64,000 nucleotides of DNA from Chryseobacterium sp. Bi04. Its GTDB lineage: Bacteria > Bacteroidota > Bacteroidia > Flavobacteriales > Weeksellaceae. Shown here piece by piece: positions 54,307-62,678 of the stretch; position 1 is the stretch's first letter; each line of letters opens with the position of its first letter. Location of the stretch: the NCBI RefSeq assembly GCF_918698085.1, contig NZ_CAKKLP010000001.1, forward strand, positions 620,001 to 684,000, given 5' to 3'. The position numbers and the translations under genes are program-made. The notes beneath the pieces were generated by a model. The model searched no databases. It worked only from the letters and a program-made list of their open reading frames with translations, and was not told the origin of the DNA.

Positions 54307-56589
54307 ATGAAGTCTCTATTTTCTACTTTTTTTCTTTTATTACAGGTCTGTGCATTCAGCCAGAACGTATCTCTAGTAGATTACGTGAACCCGTTAATGG
54401 GAACTCAGTCTAAGCCTTCTTTATCCAATGGAAATACCTATCCGGCAGTCGGGCTTCCCTGGGGAATGAACATCTGGACTCCACAGACAGGTAAAATGGG
54501 TGACGGATGGGCGTATACTTATGATGCCGATAAAATAAAAGGATTTAAACAAACCCATCAGCCTTCTCCATGGATGAATGATTATGGCGCTTTTTCTATT
54601 ATGCCGGGTGTTGGTCAGCTAAAATTTAAAGAGGACGACAGAGCAAGCTGGTTCAGCCATAAAGCTGAGGTTTCAACCCCTTATTTTTATAGTGTATACT
54701 TAGCTGATATTAATGTAACTACTGAAATTACACCTACAGAAAGAGCCTCTTTCTTTAAGTTTGATTTTCCTAAAACAGACAGTGCTTACGTAGTCATTGA
54801 TGCTTTGAATAAAGGCTCTTACATTAAAATTCTTCCTAAAGAAAAAAAAATCCTGGGGTATACGACCAGATATTCAACAGGGAAATATGAGAATTTTAAA
54901 AACTATTTTGTGATTCAGTTTGATAAAGATTTCGAGCTGACAAGAGCCTGGAAAAATGATAAACTGGTCAATGATCAGTTAGAAATTACCAGTGATCACG
55001 CTGGTGCAGTAGTTGGATTTAAACTCAAAAACAAAGAAGCTGTTTATGCAAAAGTAGCCTCTTCATTCATAAGCTTTGAGCAGGCTGAGCTGAATCTGAA
55101 AAGAGAAATTGGCAGCAAAAATTTTGAGCAGGTAAAAACCGAAGCTAAAAATATATGGAACAAAACATTAGGAAAAATAGAGGTGAAAGGAGGAACGGAT
55201 CAGCAGATGAGAACCTTTTATTCTTCTTTATACAGAACCTTGTTTTTCCCACAAAAATTATATGAGGTTGATGCTCAGAATAAAATAAAGCACTGGAGCC
55301 CTTACAATGGCAAAGTGCTGGATGGGAAAATGTTTGCAGGAACCGGTTTCTGGGATACATTCCGTGCCTTGTATCCTTTCCTGAATCTGGTATATCCGGG
55401 GATCAATGTTGAAATGCAGGAAGGATTGGCCAATGCCTATAAAGAGGGAGGTTTCTTACCGGAGTGGAGCAGTCCGGGATATTCAGATATTATGATTGGA
55501 AACAATTCTGCATCCGTAGTGGCAGATGCTTATATAAAAGGACTTCGTGGGTATGATGCAGAAACCCTTTGGCAGGCGGTAAAACACGGAGCCAATAATG
55601 AAGGACCTATAGAAGCTGTAGGACGCGCAGGTGTAGAGTATTACAATAAGCTGGGCTATGTTCCTTATGATGTAAAGATTAACGAAAACGCAGCCCGGAC
55701 ACTGGAATATGCCTATGATGATTTTTCTATCTACCAATTGGGTAAAGCATTAGGAAAACCAGCTTCAGAAATTGATATCTATAAAAAAAGGGCCTACAAT
55801 TATAAAAATGTGTTCGATAAGGAAGCGGGCCTAATGCGTGGTAAGAATAAGGATGGTAACTTCCAGAAACCCTTCAATCCCTTCAAATGGGGTGATGCCT
55901 TTACAGAAGGAAACAGCTGGCATTATACCTGGTCTGTTTTTCAGGATATTGATGGCCTTGCCACATTGATGGGAGGCAAAAAGAAATTTGAAGCCAAGCT
56001 GGATGAGGTTTTCTCTCTGCCACCGGTTTTTGATGACAGTTATTATGGAAGCGTGATCCACGAAATCAGAGAAATGCAGATTATGAATATGGGACAGTAT
56101 GCCCATGGAAACCAGCCTATTCAGCATATGATTTATTTATACAATTATGCGGGCTCTCCCTATAAAACACAATATTGGGTAAGACAGGTTATGAATAAAT
56201 TATATATGGCAACACCTGATGGGTATTGTGGTGATGAAGATAACGGGCAGACTTCCGCCTGGTATATTTTCTCAGCATTAGGTTTTTATCCGGTAACACC
56301 GGCCACAGATCAATATGTTTTAGGGGCTCCATTGTTCAAAGAAGCTACTATTCATCTTGAAAATGGCAAAAAAATTGAAATAAAAGCTCCAGAAAATAAT
56401 TCCAAAAACCTGTATGTAAAATCATTGAATGTAAACCAACAGCCCTATTCCAAAAACTGGTTAAGCCATAAAGAACTGATGAAAGGTGCTGTGCTGGATT
56501 TTAAAATGGATAGCCAACCTAATAAAGAAAGAGGTTCCCAGGAAAAAGATTTTCCATATTCAATGTCAAAAGAAGAATCAAATAAATAA
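54307..56589 (+). CDS. GH92 alpha-mannosidase (second copy)
   Basis: A 760-aa exported alpha-mannosidase, only distantly similar to the first GH92. Signal peptide SLFSTFFLLLQVCAFSQ; then VDYVNPLMGTQSKPSLSNGNTYPA. The C-terminal DEDNGQTSAWYIFSALGFYPV replaces the NNEDCGQMS of copy 1. It carries a polar tail (QPNKERGSQEKDFPYSMSKE). Two divergent GH92 enzymes plus GH125 suggest that alpha-1,2, 1,3 and 1,6 linkages are all dealt with. Only 16 bp from the ROK gene. Confidence 0.94.
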   Translation: MKSLFSTFFLLLQVCAFSQNVSLVDYVNPLMGTQSKPSLSNGNTYPAVGLPWGMNIWTPQTGKMGDGWAYTYDADKIKGFKQTHQPSPWMNDYGAFSIMPGVGQLKFKEDDRASWFSHKAEVSTPYFYSVYLADINVTTEITPTERASFFKFDFPKTDSAYVVIDALNKGSYIKILPKEKKILGYTTRYSTGKYENFKNYFVIQFDKDFELTRAWKNDKLVNDQLEITSDHAGAVVGFKLKNKEAVYAKVASSFISFEQAELNLKREIGSKNFEQVKTEAKNIWNKTLGKIEVKGGTDQQMRTFYSSLYRTLFFPQKLYEVDAQNKIKHWSPYNGKVLDGKMFAGTGFWDTFRALYPFLNLVYPGINVEMQEGLANAYKEGGFLPEWSSPGYSDIMIGNNSASVVADAYIKGLRGYDAETLWQAVKHGANNEGPIEAVGRAGVEYYNKLGYVPYDVKINENAARTLEYAYDDFSIYQLGKALGKPASEIDIYKKRAYNYKNVFDKEAGLMRGKNKDGNFQKPFNPFKWGDAFTEGNSWHYTWSVFQDIDGLATLMGGKKKFEAKLDEVFSLPPVFDDSYYGSVIHEIREMQIMNMGQYAHGNQPIQHMIYLYNYAGSPYKTQYWVRQVMNKLYMATPDGYCGDEDNGQTSAWYIFSALGFYPVTPATDQYVLGAPLFKEATIHLENGKKIEIKAPENNSKNLYVKSLNVNQQPYSKNWLSHKELMKGAVLDFKMDSQPNKERGSQEKDFPYSMSKEESNK

Positions 56590-56612
56590 TTTTAACTTAC
56601 AAATACAACTGT

Positions 56613-57110
56613 ATGAGTACAGAAAAGAAAGAAATATTCGATAGAGTAGAAAAAATGCTGGCGACGCAAGGATTTAATCTTGCCGCAAAAGATGATACAA
56701 GACCATGGGGTGGTTTTTTTGTGATTGATGAAACCCAGGCACAGGATTTTGCCAACCAATATTTTGATGGAATTGATGTAGACCGTTTAAGAATAGGAGG
56801 AAAATTAAGTCCTAAAATTCTTATAGTGGCTCCTGCAGCAAGATTAAGCTGGCAGTATCACCACAGAAGAGCCGAGATCTGGCAGGTAGTGGAAGGAACA
56901 GTAGGTATTAAAATAAGCAATACCGATGAAGAAGGAGAATTGAAAACATATCATCCGGCAGATCAGGTAAAGCTTCAGCAGGGAGAGAGACACCGTTTGA
57001 TCGGTTTAGAGGGTTGGGGAGTTGTTGCTGAAATCTGGCAGCATACCGATGCTTCTCATCCTTCTGATGAAGATGATATTGTAAGAGTACAGGATGACTT
57101 CGGAAGATAG
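56613..57110 (+). CDS. Mannose-6-phosphate-isomerase-like cupin
   Basis: A 165-aa cytosolic single-cupin protein: DTRPWGGFFVID at the N-terminus, metal-site region SWQYHHRRAEIWQVVEGTVGI and PADQVKLQQGERHRLIGL. It resembles the type II phosphomannose-isomerase cupin domain. It would convert mannose-6-phosphate to fructose-6-phosphate, linking liberated mannose to glycolysis. Annotation pipelines often call this group phosphoheptose isomerase, which fits less well here. Last gene of the locus; strong hairpin follows. Confidence 0.83.
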   Translation: MSTEKKEIFDRVEKMLATQGFNLAAKDDTRPWGGFFVIDETQAQDFANQYFDGIDVDRLRIGGKLSPKILIVAPAARLSWQYHHRRAEIWQVVEGTVGIKISNTDEEGELKTYHPADQVKLQQGERHRLIGLEGWGVVAEIWQHTDASHPSDEDDIVRVQDDFGR

Positions 57111-57130
57111 TTCAGGATAAGTACAAATAA

Positions 57131-57173
57131 ATATCCCATTTTAGCTGATCATTTGATGTCTAAAATGGGATAT
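57131..57173 (+). terminator. Hairpin ending the N-glycan locus
   Basis: A perfect 14-bp stem ATATCCCATTTTAG/CTAAAATGGGATAT with a 15-nt loop, 20 bp after the last stop codon. Confidence 0.88.
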
Positions 57174-57203
57174 GTTTATTTCATTCAGTGAAAAAAGATC
57201 AAC

Positions 57204-57317
57204 TTAAGTTTTATTTTCCTGCCATGTATTCTCTATTTCTTCCAGTGTCTTTCCTTTGGTCTCCGGAATCCTTTTCCAGATAAAAAGAAAAGTGACTAGA
57301 GAAATCAACATATAAAA
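57204..57317 (-). pseudogene. C-terminal remnant of a sugar porter (MFS)
   Basis: The minus strand encodes FYMLISLVTFLFIWKRIPET, then KGKTLEEIENTWQ and a stop. This is the last membrane helix and the diagnostic PETKGKTLEEIE end of sugar-porter MFS proteins. The frame is the same as the 92-aa gene upstream, whose stop at 57336-57338 precedes it. So only ~38 codons of the porter survive, and the junction is near 57318-57338. A deletion or insertion removed the rest. Confidence 0.75.
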
Positions 57318-57335
57318 TCTCAATCTGTGTTCTTT

Positions 57336-57614
57336 TTAAATTAATTCTTTCAAATGATTAGCCAGATATGTTACAGAGTTTTTGTTCTTAATGTAGCTAC
57401 TCTCAAACTCATCTATTATTTGAACATTTTTGATTAAGTTATAGCTTAGTTCATCTCCCAAAATATTTTCTAATACAATATCTACAACTGTATATTGGTC
57501 ATCTTTTTTTAAATGATTAATATTTATTGGCTTAAAAATAATATCAAAAGTATTGTCCTTAAATTTCAATAACACATACTCCCAACTACTCACATCAATA
57601 CTTTTATTATCCAT
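57336..57614 (-). CDS. Small uncharacterised protein, possible immunity protein
   Basis: A 92-aa acidic cytosolic protein (MDNKSIDVSSWEYVLLKF start). No motif is recognised. Its position downstream of a toxin-tail fragment and a second small gene on the same strand, and its AT-rich coding unlike the nearby sugar genes, suggest an immunity protein from a polymorphic-toxin cassette. Evidence is only positional. Confidence 0.55.
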   Translation of the reverse strand: MDNKSIDVSSWEYVLLKFKDNTFDIIFKPININHLKKDDQYTVVDIVLENILGDELSYNLIKNVQIIDEFESSYIKNKNSVTYLANHLKELI

Positions 57615-57671
57615 GCCGCCTTCTTTATCGATATCTTTCTATTCTATATAAAGTCCATGTCCTGATTTATA

Positions 57672-57711
57672 TCAACTCAAAGTCACAGACTTTGAGCTTG
57701 CGGGGAGTTGA
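57672..57711. repeat. Nested inverted repeat between the two small orphan genes
   Basis: CTCAAAGTC-aca-GACTTTGAG (57676-57696) is perfect, and TCAACTC/GAGTTGA (57672-57678, 57705-57711) can pair around it. It has no T-run; a repeat or recombination remnant is likely. Confidence 0.5.
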
Positions 57712-57740
57712 CTAGAACTAGCTGTTTGTTGTGGAGTTTT

Positions 57741-58304
57741 TTAATCAATCCAACATGGATTATTTAATCTAGCTTTACAATTTGCGCAAGAAATAATTCC
57801 CTCTCTCGATAAGTTTTCGAATGCATTATTACAAATAGGGCATAAAATCCAATTTTCTTCCATTATGATAGCTGAATCTAATGACTCATCGGGATATTCA
57901 TTATCTATTAATTTCTTATAGCTCTGAAAAATATCGTTTGCTCCATTAATGCCTTCAAACATATCCTCTTCAAAATATTTATTAATTTTCCATTCTTTAA
58001 AAGTTATTATGTTTGGGTAAATCGGGTTTTGTATAGGATATAACTGATTATCATTAGTCCGTTCCCAGTATTTTGACATACAGGGATCACTTATTTCAAA
58101 GAATTCAGAGGGATAATTACTGGGATAAATATTCCCCCCTTCATCTAATAAGAAAAAATTAATTTTTCTTTCATCTGTATATTCAATGGCATATACTGTA
58201 TAATTCTTACCTTGAATTAAAGGAAAATCAGAAAAAGGTCGTTGCCAATTAATCTTATAACTTACATTTTCAGGGGAATCTATTTTAATATATTTTACTC
58301 TCAT
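57741..58304 (-). CDS. Uncharacterised protein with C-terminal zinc ribbon, possible immunity protein
   Basis: A 187-aa cytosolic protein. The first ~90 residues are beta-rich (MRVKYIKIDSPENVSYKINW, then GKNYTVYAIEYTDER). The C-terminus carries two Cys pairs, CPICNNAF and CANCKARL, a four-Cys zinc ribbon. Immunity proteins of polymorphic toxins often show such an SH3-like fold plus ribbon. It lies 27 bp after the toxin-tail fragment on the same strand, as expected for toxin-immunity order. Function is not proven. Confidence 0.65.
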   Translation of the reverse strand: MRVKYIKIDSPENVSYKINWQRPFSDFPLIQGKNYTVYAIEYTDERKINFFLLDEGGNIYPSNYPSEFFEISDPCMSKYWERTNDNQLYPIQNPIYPNIITFKEWKINKYFEEDMFEGINGANDIFQSYKKLIDNEYPDESLDSAIIMEENWILCPICNNAFENLSREGIISCANCKARLNNPCWID

Positions 58305-58331
58305 AATTGCTGATAATATTTATTATTAATA

Positions 58332-58574
58332 TCAAGGGTAACGAGATCCACGGCTACTGGCATTAGTATCGTCCTTAATTTTGAATCCGCTTCTCTCTCC
58401 GGTTGCTCTATTTTGATCGTAATGTACTTCTGTTGAAGTCCCATCTCCATGATCGTGATTATGCTTCATTTTATCATGAGTTCCTTTTATATGATCATAT
58501 TTAGGATCCCTTAGTTTACCTTCCATAAATTTATCACCTTTACCACTTTTTGCTTCCTCTAATGTTAATTTTTC
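58332..58574 (-). pseudogene. C-terminal fragment of a polymorphic (RHS-like) toxin
   Basis: An 80-codon open stretch from a stop at 58575 (EKLTLEEAKSGKGDKFMEG onward) with a His-rich tail (GTHDKMKHNHDHGDGTSTE, then VHYDQNRATGERSGFKIKDD). There is no good start codon upstream of Met58526 and the frame is closed just before EKL, so the N-terminal delivery part is missing. It looks like the toxin end of an RHS or WapA-type protein left behind without its body. Identification rests on composition and context. Confidence 0.5.
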
Positions 58575-58577
58575 TTA

Positions 58578-58841
58578 TATATCTTTTGGATTTGTCTAGC
58601 TCTTTTATAGCGGACAAAATAATAGAAGCGAGTAAGCTTGATACAATAGAAAAAGCGTGGTACTTTGTTTACTGCTCTGGAGGTACTGGCTTACCCGACA
58701 AACAAATAAATAAGCCCACGCCTAGCGTGAGCATTGCCTATCCTTGTTTGCCTTTGAAAAGTGCCAGTTTTCCAGAACAAGGAAGCTAATGCTTTATATT
58801 TTTTCCGTTAAATATATATTTTTTCTTAGGTCGAAACCATT
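58578..58841. other. Gap between toxin fragment and TonB receptor, probable decayed repeat
   Basis: Higher in GC than its surroundings. It holds CCCACGC-cta-GCGTGAG near 58714-58730, an imperfect hairpin. The 79-codon frame on the plus strand is not convincing as a gene. I have a memory of similar noncoding sequence in other flavobacterial genomes but cannot verify it. Confidence 0.4.
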
Positions 58842-61529
58842 TTAAAAAGTAACATCCAATCCTACATAGAAATTAGCTTTCATAATAGGAGCGTACACCA
58901 TTCCGCCATCAAAATAACTTCCAAAAGGATTTTTAAAATCAACAATTGCATTTTTCTGATAATATGAAGTAAGGTTCTCTCCACCTACATAAGCTCTGAT
59001 CTTTTTATTGAAGTTTCTTGAAATCTGTGCATTAAGTATGGCATAAGATTCAGAATACACTGGTAGCTGGAATTCTGCGGGATTACTTGATGTATCCGGA
59101 AGTCTCTGTTTTCCTACCCAGTTTAAAGTAGTGTCAAAACTCCAGAATCCGCCTTTATCATTTTTATTGGTGGCATAGGCTAAATTCACAAATCCTCTGT
59201 GTTTGGCCATAAAAGGAATTTCTCTTCTTCCACCGATATAATCTGCCTGCACATCGTAATATTTATAAGCTAGTCTTATATCAAAGTTTTTGAAAGGGGT
59301 AAGATCCCATTGCGTTTGGAATGAGTTGGCAAAAGACTTGCCTTCCAGGTTATAAAATGTAAGCTGCTGAGGCGATTTATCCAAATCTACCAACACCTGG
59401 TCCTGGAAATCCGTTCTGAAGAAATCTGCAATAATGGTTGATTTTCTCCCGAAAATTTTGAATTCCTGTTGCAGGCTTACTCCATAATTCCATGCTATTT
59501 CCGGTTTTAAACCATAGATGTTTCCTCCGTTTGATAGAATATTAATGGCTCTGTTGGAAGCAAAATACTGTTGGTTTTCTGCAAAAACATTAGCTGTTCT
59601 GAATCCTCTTCCCGCAGAAAGCCTTAAGATCGTCTGGGGGGTGAAATCATATTTAAAATTAAGTCGGGGGGTAAACTGAGTTCCTGCCAAATTATGAAAA
59701 TCAGCTCTTGCTCCTGCTACTAAGGTATATTTTAAGCCTGTTAAAGTATATTCTGCAAAAATTCCCGGAACAATTTCGTTTCTCTTAAGATGATCTGTCA
59801 GGTAATTTTCTTCATAGCCATCATATAAAAAACTTGCCCCGGCCTTGTATTTGTGGTTGGTATTTCCAATAATACTTTCAAAAATTAAGTTGGAATAATA
59901 GGTATGCTGTTGCCCGTTATAATTTCTCAATCTGAAAAAGCTGTCCTGTTGGTGATACACATACTGGTTCATCCATCCAATGCTCTGGTAAGGCTTTCCT
60001 TTAAAAACATATCCTGTTTTGTTCCAAACCTGGAATCTTGAAATATCAATACCCACCCCATACAGATACTGCTCATCCTGAGCCCGTTTTTTATCAAAGC
60101 CTACTTGCCCGGCAGTTCTCTCATCTCTGATAAAATTAATTCCAAAGTGAGATCCGAATCCGGATTTTTCCAGATCATTATAATTAAGAAGGTAAGCCGC
60201 ATTGATCTGTGTCCCTTTCGGCCTGTCCAGGAAGCCGTCATCATTCATATCTGTATTTCCGAAAGTTCCGTTTCCATGAAGTAAAAATGTCTGTGACCAT
60301 TTCTCATTGATAGGAGAAACACTTGTAATATTGGCTTCAGCTCTTCCATTGAAGTCAGAAAAAAGATTCAGGGACGTTTCGGGTGTTTTTGCATTTTTCA
60401 GAAGCTCGGTATTGATCTGCCCGGTAATACTTTCATACCCATTGGTTACCGTACTTCCTCCCTTTGTCAGCTGAATACTTTCAATCCATCTTCCTGGGAT
60501 GAAATTCAGCCCATAGGCAGAAGCTAATCCTCTGATTTCGGGCAACTGCTCTTTTGTTAAACTGGTATATTTCTGATCCAGTCCCAACATTTTTAACTGC
60601 TTGGTACCTGTAACTGCATTACTGAAAGATACATCTACCGTGGCATTGGTTTCAAAACTCTCAGAGAGATTACAGCAGGCAGCTTTTAAAAGTTCTTTTT
60701 TATCAATATTAAAAACAAGTCCGGCTTCTTTCTTACTTAAAGATGTCGCGGCTTTATACCCTGTTACCACTACACCGTCAATATTCTTTTCATGCTGGCT
60801 GTGATCTTCGGTATTGGCTTGTTGCTGATGCTCTTTATGATCCTCATGCTTCGTTCCTTCTTCATAATGCACATTAGGATTTGCTTCTCCAAACGGAATA
60901 GCTCTGTCATACAGGCAGCATCCCGGAAGGTTTTTGTAAATGGCATCGGAAGTTTTATACTTTTCATTATCATGACCTGCATCAGCAATTGCTTTTAAAA
61001 TCTTATCTGATGAGGTTTTTGAGGCATCAAAATCCATCGTTACGGTTTGTTTTTCTGCGCTCCATTCCGCCGATCCGGCTCCCGCATCTTTAGCTGCTTT
61101 TTCAATTCTTGCTTTACAGGAGGCACAGTTTCCTTTTACATAAAACTCGTTTTCTTTCTTAGGAGCATGATGGTTGTGAGATTCCGTAGCAGCAGGCTGA
61201 AGATCTCTATCGTAATGACAGCATCCCGGAAGTCCTTCATAGATATCATTGGAAGCTTTGTATTTTTCATTATCATGACCTGCATCAGCCACTTTCTTTA
61301 AAATTTCATCTGCTGAAACATGCTCTGTTTCTAATGTTAAAGTTTGTAGATCAATTGAGTATACGGCGGTTTTTGCCCCTGCTTTTTTAGCGGCTCCTTC
61401 AATTCTGGTTTTGCACATTTCACAGTTCCCTTTTACTTTGAACTGATTTTTTGAAAGACCCTGAGCAGCCATAAATTGTGTAAACAGGAATAAGGTACCA
61501 AGCAGTAACCTGGAAATATATAATTTCAT
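58842..61529 (-). CDS. TonB-dependent receptor with two N-terminal heavy-metal-associated (HMA) domains
   Basis: An 895-aa outer-membrane receptor with an unusual front end. Signal peptide (LLLGTLFLFTQFMAAQG), HMA domain 1 (about 27-95, GNCEMCK with Cys36/Cys39), a GLPGCCHYD segment, HMA domain 2 (about 127-195, GNCASCK) and a second GLPGCCLYD. A His-rich linker (THEDHKEH type, about 220-250) comes before the plug and beta barrel (ending MKANFYVGLDVTF). HMA domains bind Cu+, Zn2+ or Hg2+ through CxxC. The receptor thus probably takes up or senses copper or a copper complex. The usual carboxypeptidase-like domain is missing, replaced by the HMA pair. A Cys-rich exported protein gene precedes it. 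Confidence 0.9.
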   Translation of the reverse strand: MKLYISRLLLGTLFLFTQFMAAQGLSKNQFKVKGNCEMCKTRIEGAAKKAGAKTAVYSIDLQTLTLETEHVSADEILKKVADAGHDNEKYKASNDIYEGLPGCCHYDRDLQPAATESHNHHAPKKENEFYVKGNCASCKARIEKAAKDAGAGSAEWSAEKQTVTMDFDASKTSSDKILKAIADAGHDNEKYKTSDAIYKNLPGCCLYDRAIPFGEANPNVHYEEGTKHEDHKEHQQQANTEDHSQHEKNIDGVVVTGYKAATSLSKKEAGLVFNIDKKELLKAACCNLSESFETNATVDVSFSNAVTGTKQLKMLGLDQKYTSLTKEQLPEIRGLASAYGLNFIPGRWIESIQLTKGGSTVTNGYESITGQINTELLKNAKTPETSLNLFSDFNGRAEANITSVSPINEKWSQTFLLHGNGTFGNTDMNDDGFLDRPKGTQINAAYLLNYNDLEKSGFGSHFGINFIRDERTAGQVGFDKKRAQDEQYLYGVGIDISRFQVWNKTGYVFKGKPYQSIGWMNQYVYHQQDSFFRLRNYNGQQHTYYSNLIFESIIGNTNHKYKAGASFLYDGYEENYLTDHLKRNEIVPGIFAEYTLTGLKYTLVAGARADFHNLAGTQFTPRLNFKYDFTPQTILRLSAGRGFRTANVFAENQQYFASNRAINILSNGGNIYGLKPEIAWNYGVSLQQEFKIFGRKSTIIADFFRTDFQDQVLVDLDKSPQQLTFYNLEGKSFANSFQTQWDLTPFKNFDIRLAYKYYDVQADYIGGRREIPFMAKHRGFVNLAYATNKNDKGGFWSFDTTLNWVGKQRLPDTSSNPAEFQLPVYSESYAILNAQISRNFNKKIRAYVGGENLTSYYQKNAIVDFKNPFGSYFDGGMVYAPIMKANFYVGLDVTF

Positions 61530-61550
61530 TTTGTTTAAAAGTTTAGATTA

Positions 61551-61584
61551 ATTAAAAAACGGTTCATTACATCATGTAATGAAC
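61551..61584 (-). terminator. Palindrome between the Cys-rich and TonB-receptor genes
   Basis: GTTCATTACAT-c-ATGTAATGAAC (61562-61584), 11-bp arms, followed on the minus strand by a T-run. It may be an attenuator or, being a strict palindrome, an operator for a metal-responsive regulator. Confidence 0.55.
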
Positions 61585-61597
61585 AGGCTCTGTTTAA

Positions 61598-61957
61598 TTA
61601 ACCTATTTTAGGCGGCTGCCAGATTTCTTTTAAACGGTCAGAAAGATAAGGATCTGAGTGTTGAAACTGAGGATTTTTATTGGATTTGTAATAAGACAGT
61701 TCCAGACGTAAATTTTTTGAAAATGGAGTTTCTATAAAAGTATAACAGGCAACACATGATGAGCAGCAGTCGTCATTACAAGATCTTGTTGTGCTGTCTT
61801 TGCTGTCTTTTTTGGAAGAATGATTTTTGCAGCAGTCGCTCTTTTTAGATTCTGCCTTACAGCAGGTATCCTGCATGGATTGGGCATAGAAGCTGTCTCT
61901 AGGAACCAAAAAAATTCCTAAACAAAATACTATTATAAATAGGTGAAGCAGCTTCAT
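61598..61957 (-). CDS. Small Cys-rich exported protein
   Basis: A 119-aa protein with signal peptide KLLHLFIIVFCLGIFLVP. The mature part has many Cys, several as CC pairs: DTCCKAE, KSDCCKNH, DDCCSSCVACY, with Lys/Asp/Ser between. The rest ends PQFQHSDPYLSDRLKEIWQP. Dense CC/CxxC in a small exported protein suits metal binding or metal sensing. It lies upstream of the HMA-TonB receptor and downstream of the HGxPxHxC lipoprotein gene, all minus strand. ATG 61957 is chosen since it starts the signal peptide. Confidence 0.78.
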   Translation of the reverse strand: MKLLHLFIIVFCLGIFLVPRDSFYAQSMQDTCCKAESKKSDCCKNHSSKKDSKDSTTRSCNDDCCSSCVACYTFIETPFSKNLRLELSYYKSNKNPQFQHSDPYLSDRLKEIWQPPKIG

Positions 61958-61976
61958 TCCTGCAAAAATACAAAAT

Positions 61977-62600
61977 TTATGGCAAAGGATCACCAACTTT
62001 TACCGCGCAGTTATGCCAGGGCTCACCATGAGCAGGGTTGGCCTTTGGTTTTTCTCCCATAGCCAGGTTCTGCGAGGCCGGACCCGGTGCTGGAGTTGGA
62101 ATAGTCTGTACATTAGCCGGTGGCTGAGGAGCCGGTGCCGGCTTACTGTTTAAGGGCTGTCCGACAGGAATATCACATCGGTGCCCCGGCTCCCCATGAG
62201 GAGGATTCATCCCTGGAGCGGTTTTTACCTGCTTACCGTTATTGTCAATGGTAATTTTTCCGGGAGATACAGCATTAGGGTCAATTTTAATGGCATTATT
62301 TCCGTTTACTGTTATGTTTTGAGAAGCCGGAGTAGGGCTGTTGTTTAAAGGCTGTCCTACAGGAACATCACAGCGATGTCCCGGCTGTCCGTGTGGTGGG
62401 TTCATTCCCGGAGCTGCTGCAATAGGAGAAGGAGTGGGGTTAGATTGAATTCCTGCCTGATTCAGCAGGGATGCTTTTGGAGAATTCAATGCTACTTCAG
62501 GCTGAGAGCCTGCTTCTTTTATATAGGTTGCTCTTTCATCCTTTTTACAGGAAACAATAAGTAATGATGCGGTCATTAAACCTACAAATGTATTCTTCAT
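61977..62600 (-). CDS. Pro-rich lipoprotein with three HGxPxHxC repeats
   Basis: A 207-aa predicted lipoprotein: signal ending SLLIVSCKKDE (lipid Cys). It holds three copies of a short motif: NPPHGQPGHRCDVPVGQPL, NPPHGEPGHRCDIPVGQPL and NPAHGEPWHNCAVKVGDPL, separated by Pro/Ala/Asn-rich linkers. Each copy has two His and one Cys at fixed spacing (HG-x-P-x-H-x-C), an obvious metal ligand set. I know no name for this repeat. Gene order places it first, then the Cys-rich protein, then the HMA-TonB receptor, so metal handling is the likely task. ATG 62600 preferred over 62606. Confidence 0.72.
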   Translation of the reverse strand: MKNTFVGLMTASLLIVSCKKDERATYIKEAGSQPEVALNSPKASLLNQAGIQSNPTPSPIAAAPGMNPPHGQPGHRCDVPVGQPLNNSPTPASQNITVNGNNAIKIDPNAVSPGKITIDNNGKQVKTAPGMNPPHGEPGHRCDIPVGQPLNSKPAPAPQPPANVQTIPTPAPGPASQNLAMGEKPKANPAHGEPWHNCAVKVGDPLP

Positions 62601-62617
62601 ATCCATGGGTATGAAAC

Positions 62618-62655
62618 AAAATTAGCAAAACATTTTGAATTGTTTTGCTAATTTT
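62618..62655 (-). terminator. Terminator of the response-regulator gene
   Basis: A perfect 15-bp stem AAAATTAGCAAAACA/TGTTTTGCTAATTTT, loop 8 nt, T-rich tail on the minus strand. Confidence 0.88.
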
Positions 62656-62678
62656 ATATTTATAGTTTGATTTTAGAA

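Noticed and set aside
58550..58789. 79-codon plus-strand frame next to the toxin fragment
   Set aside because: It spans what appears to be a noncoding repeat with a hairpin, and its start overlaps the toxin remnant. Not convincing as a protein.
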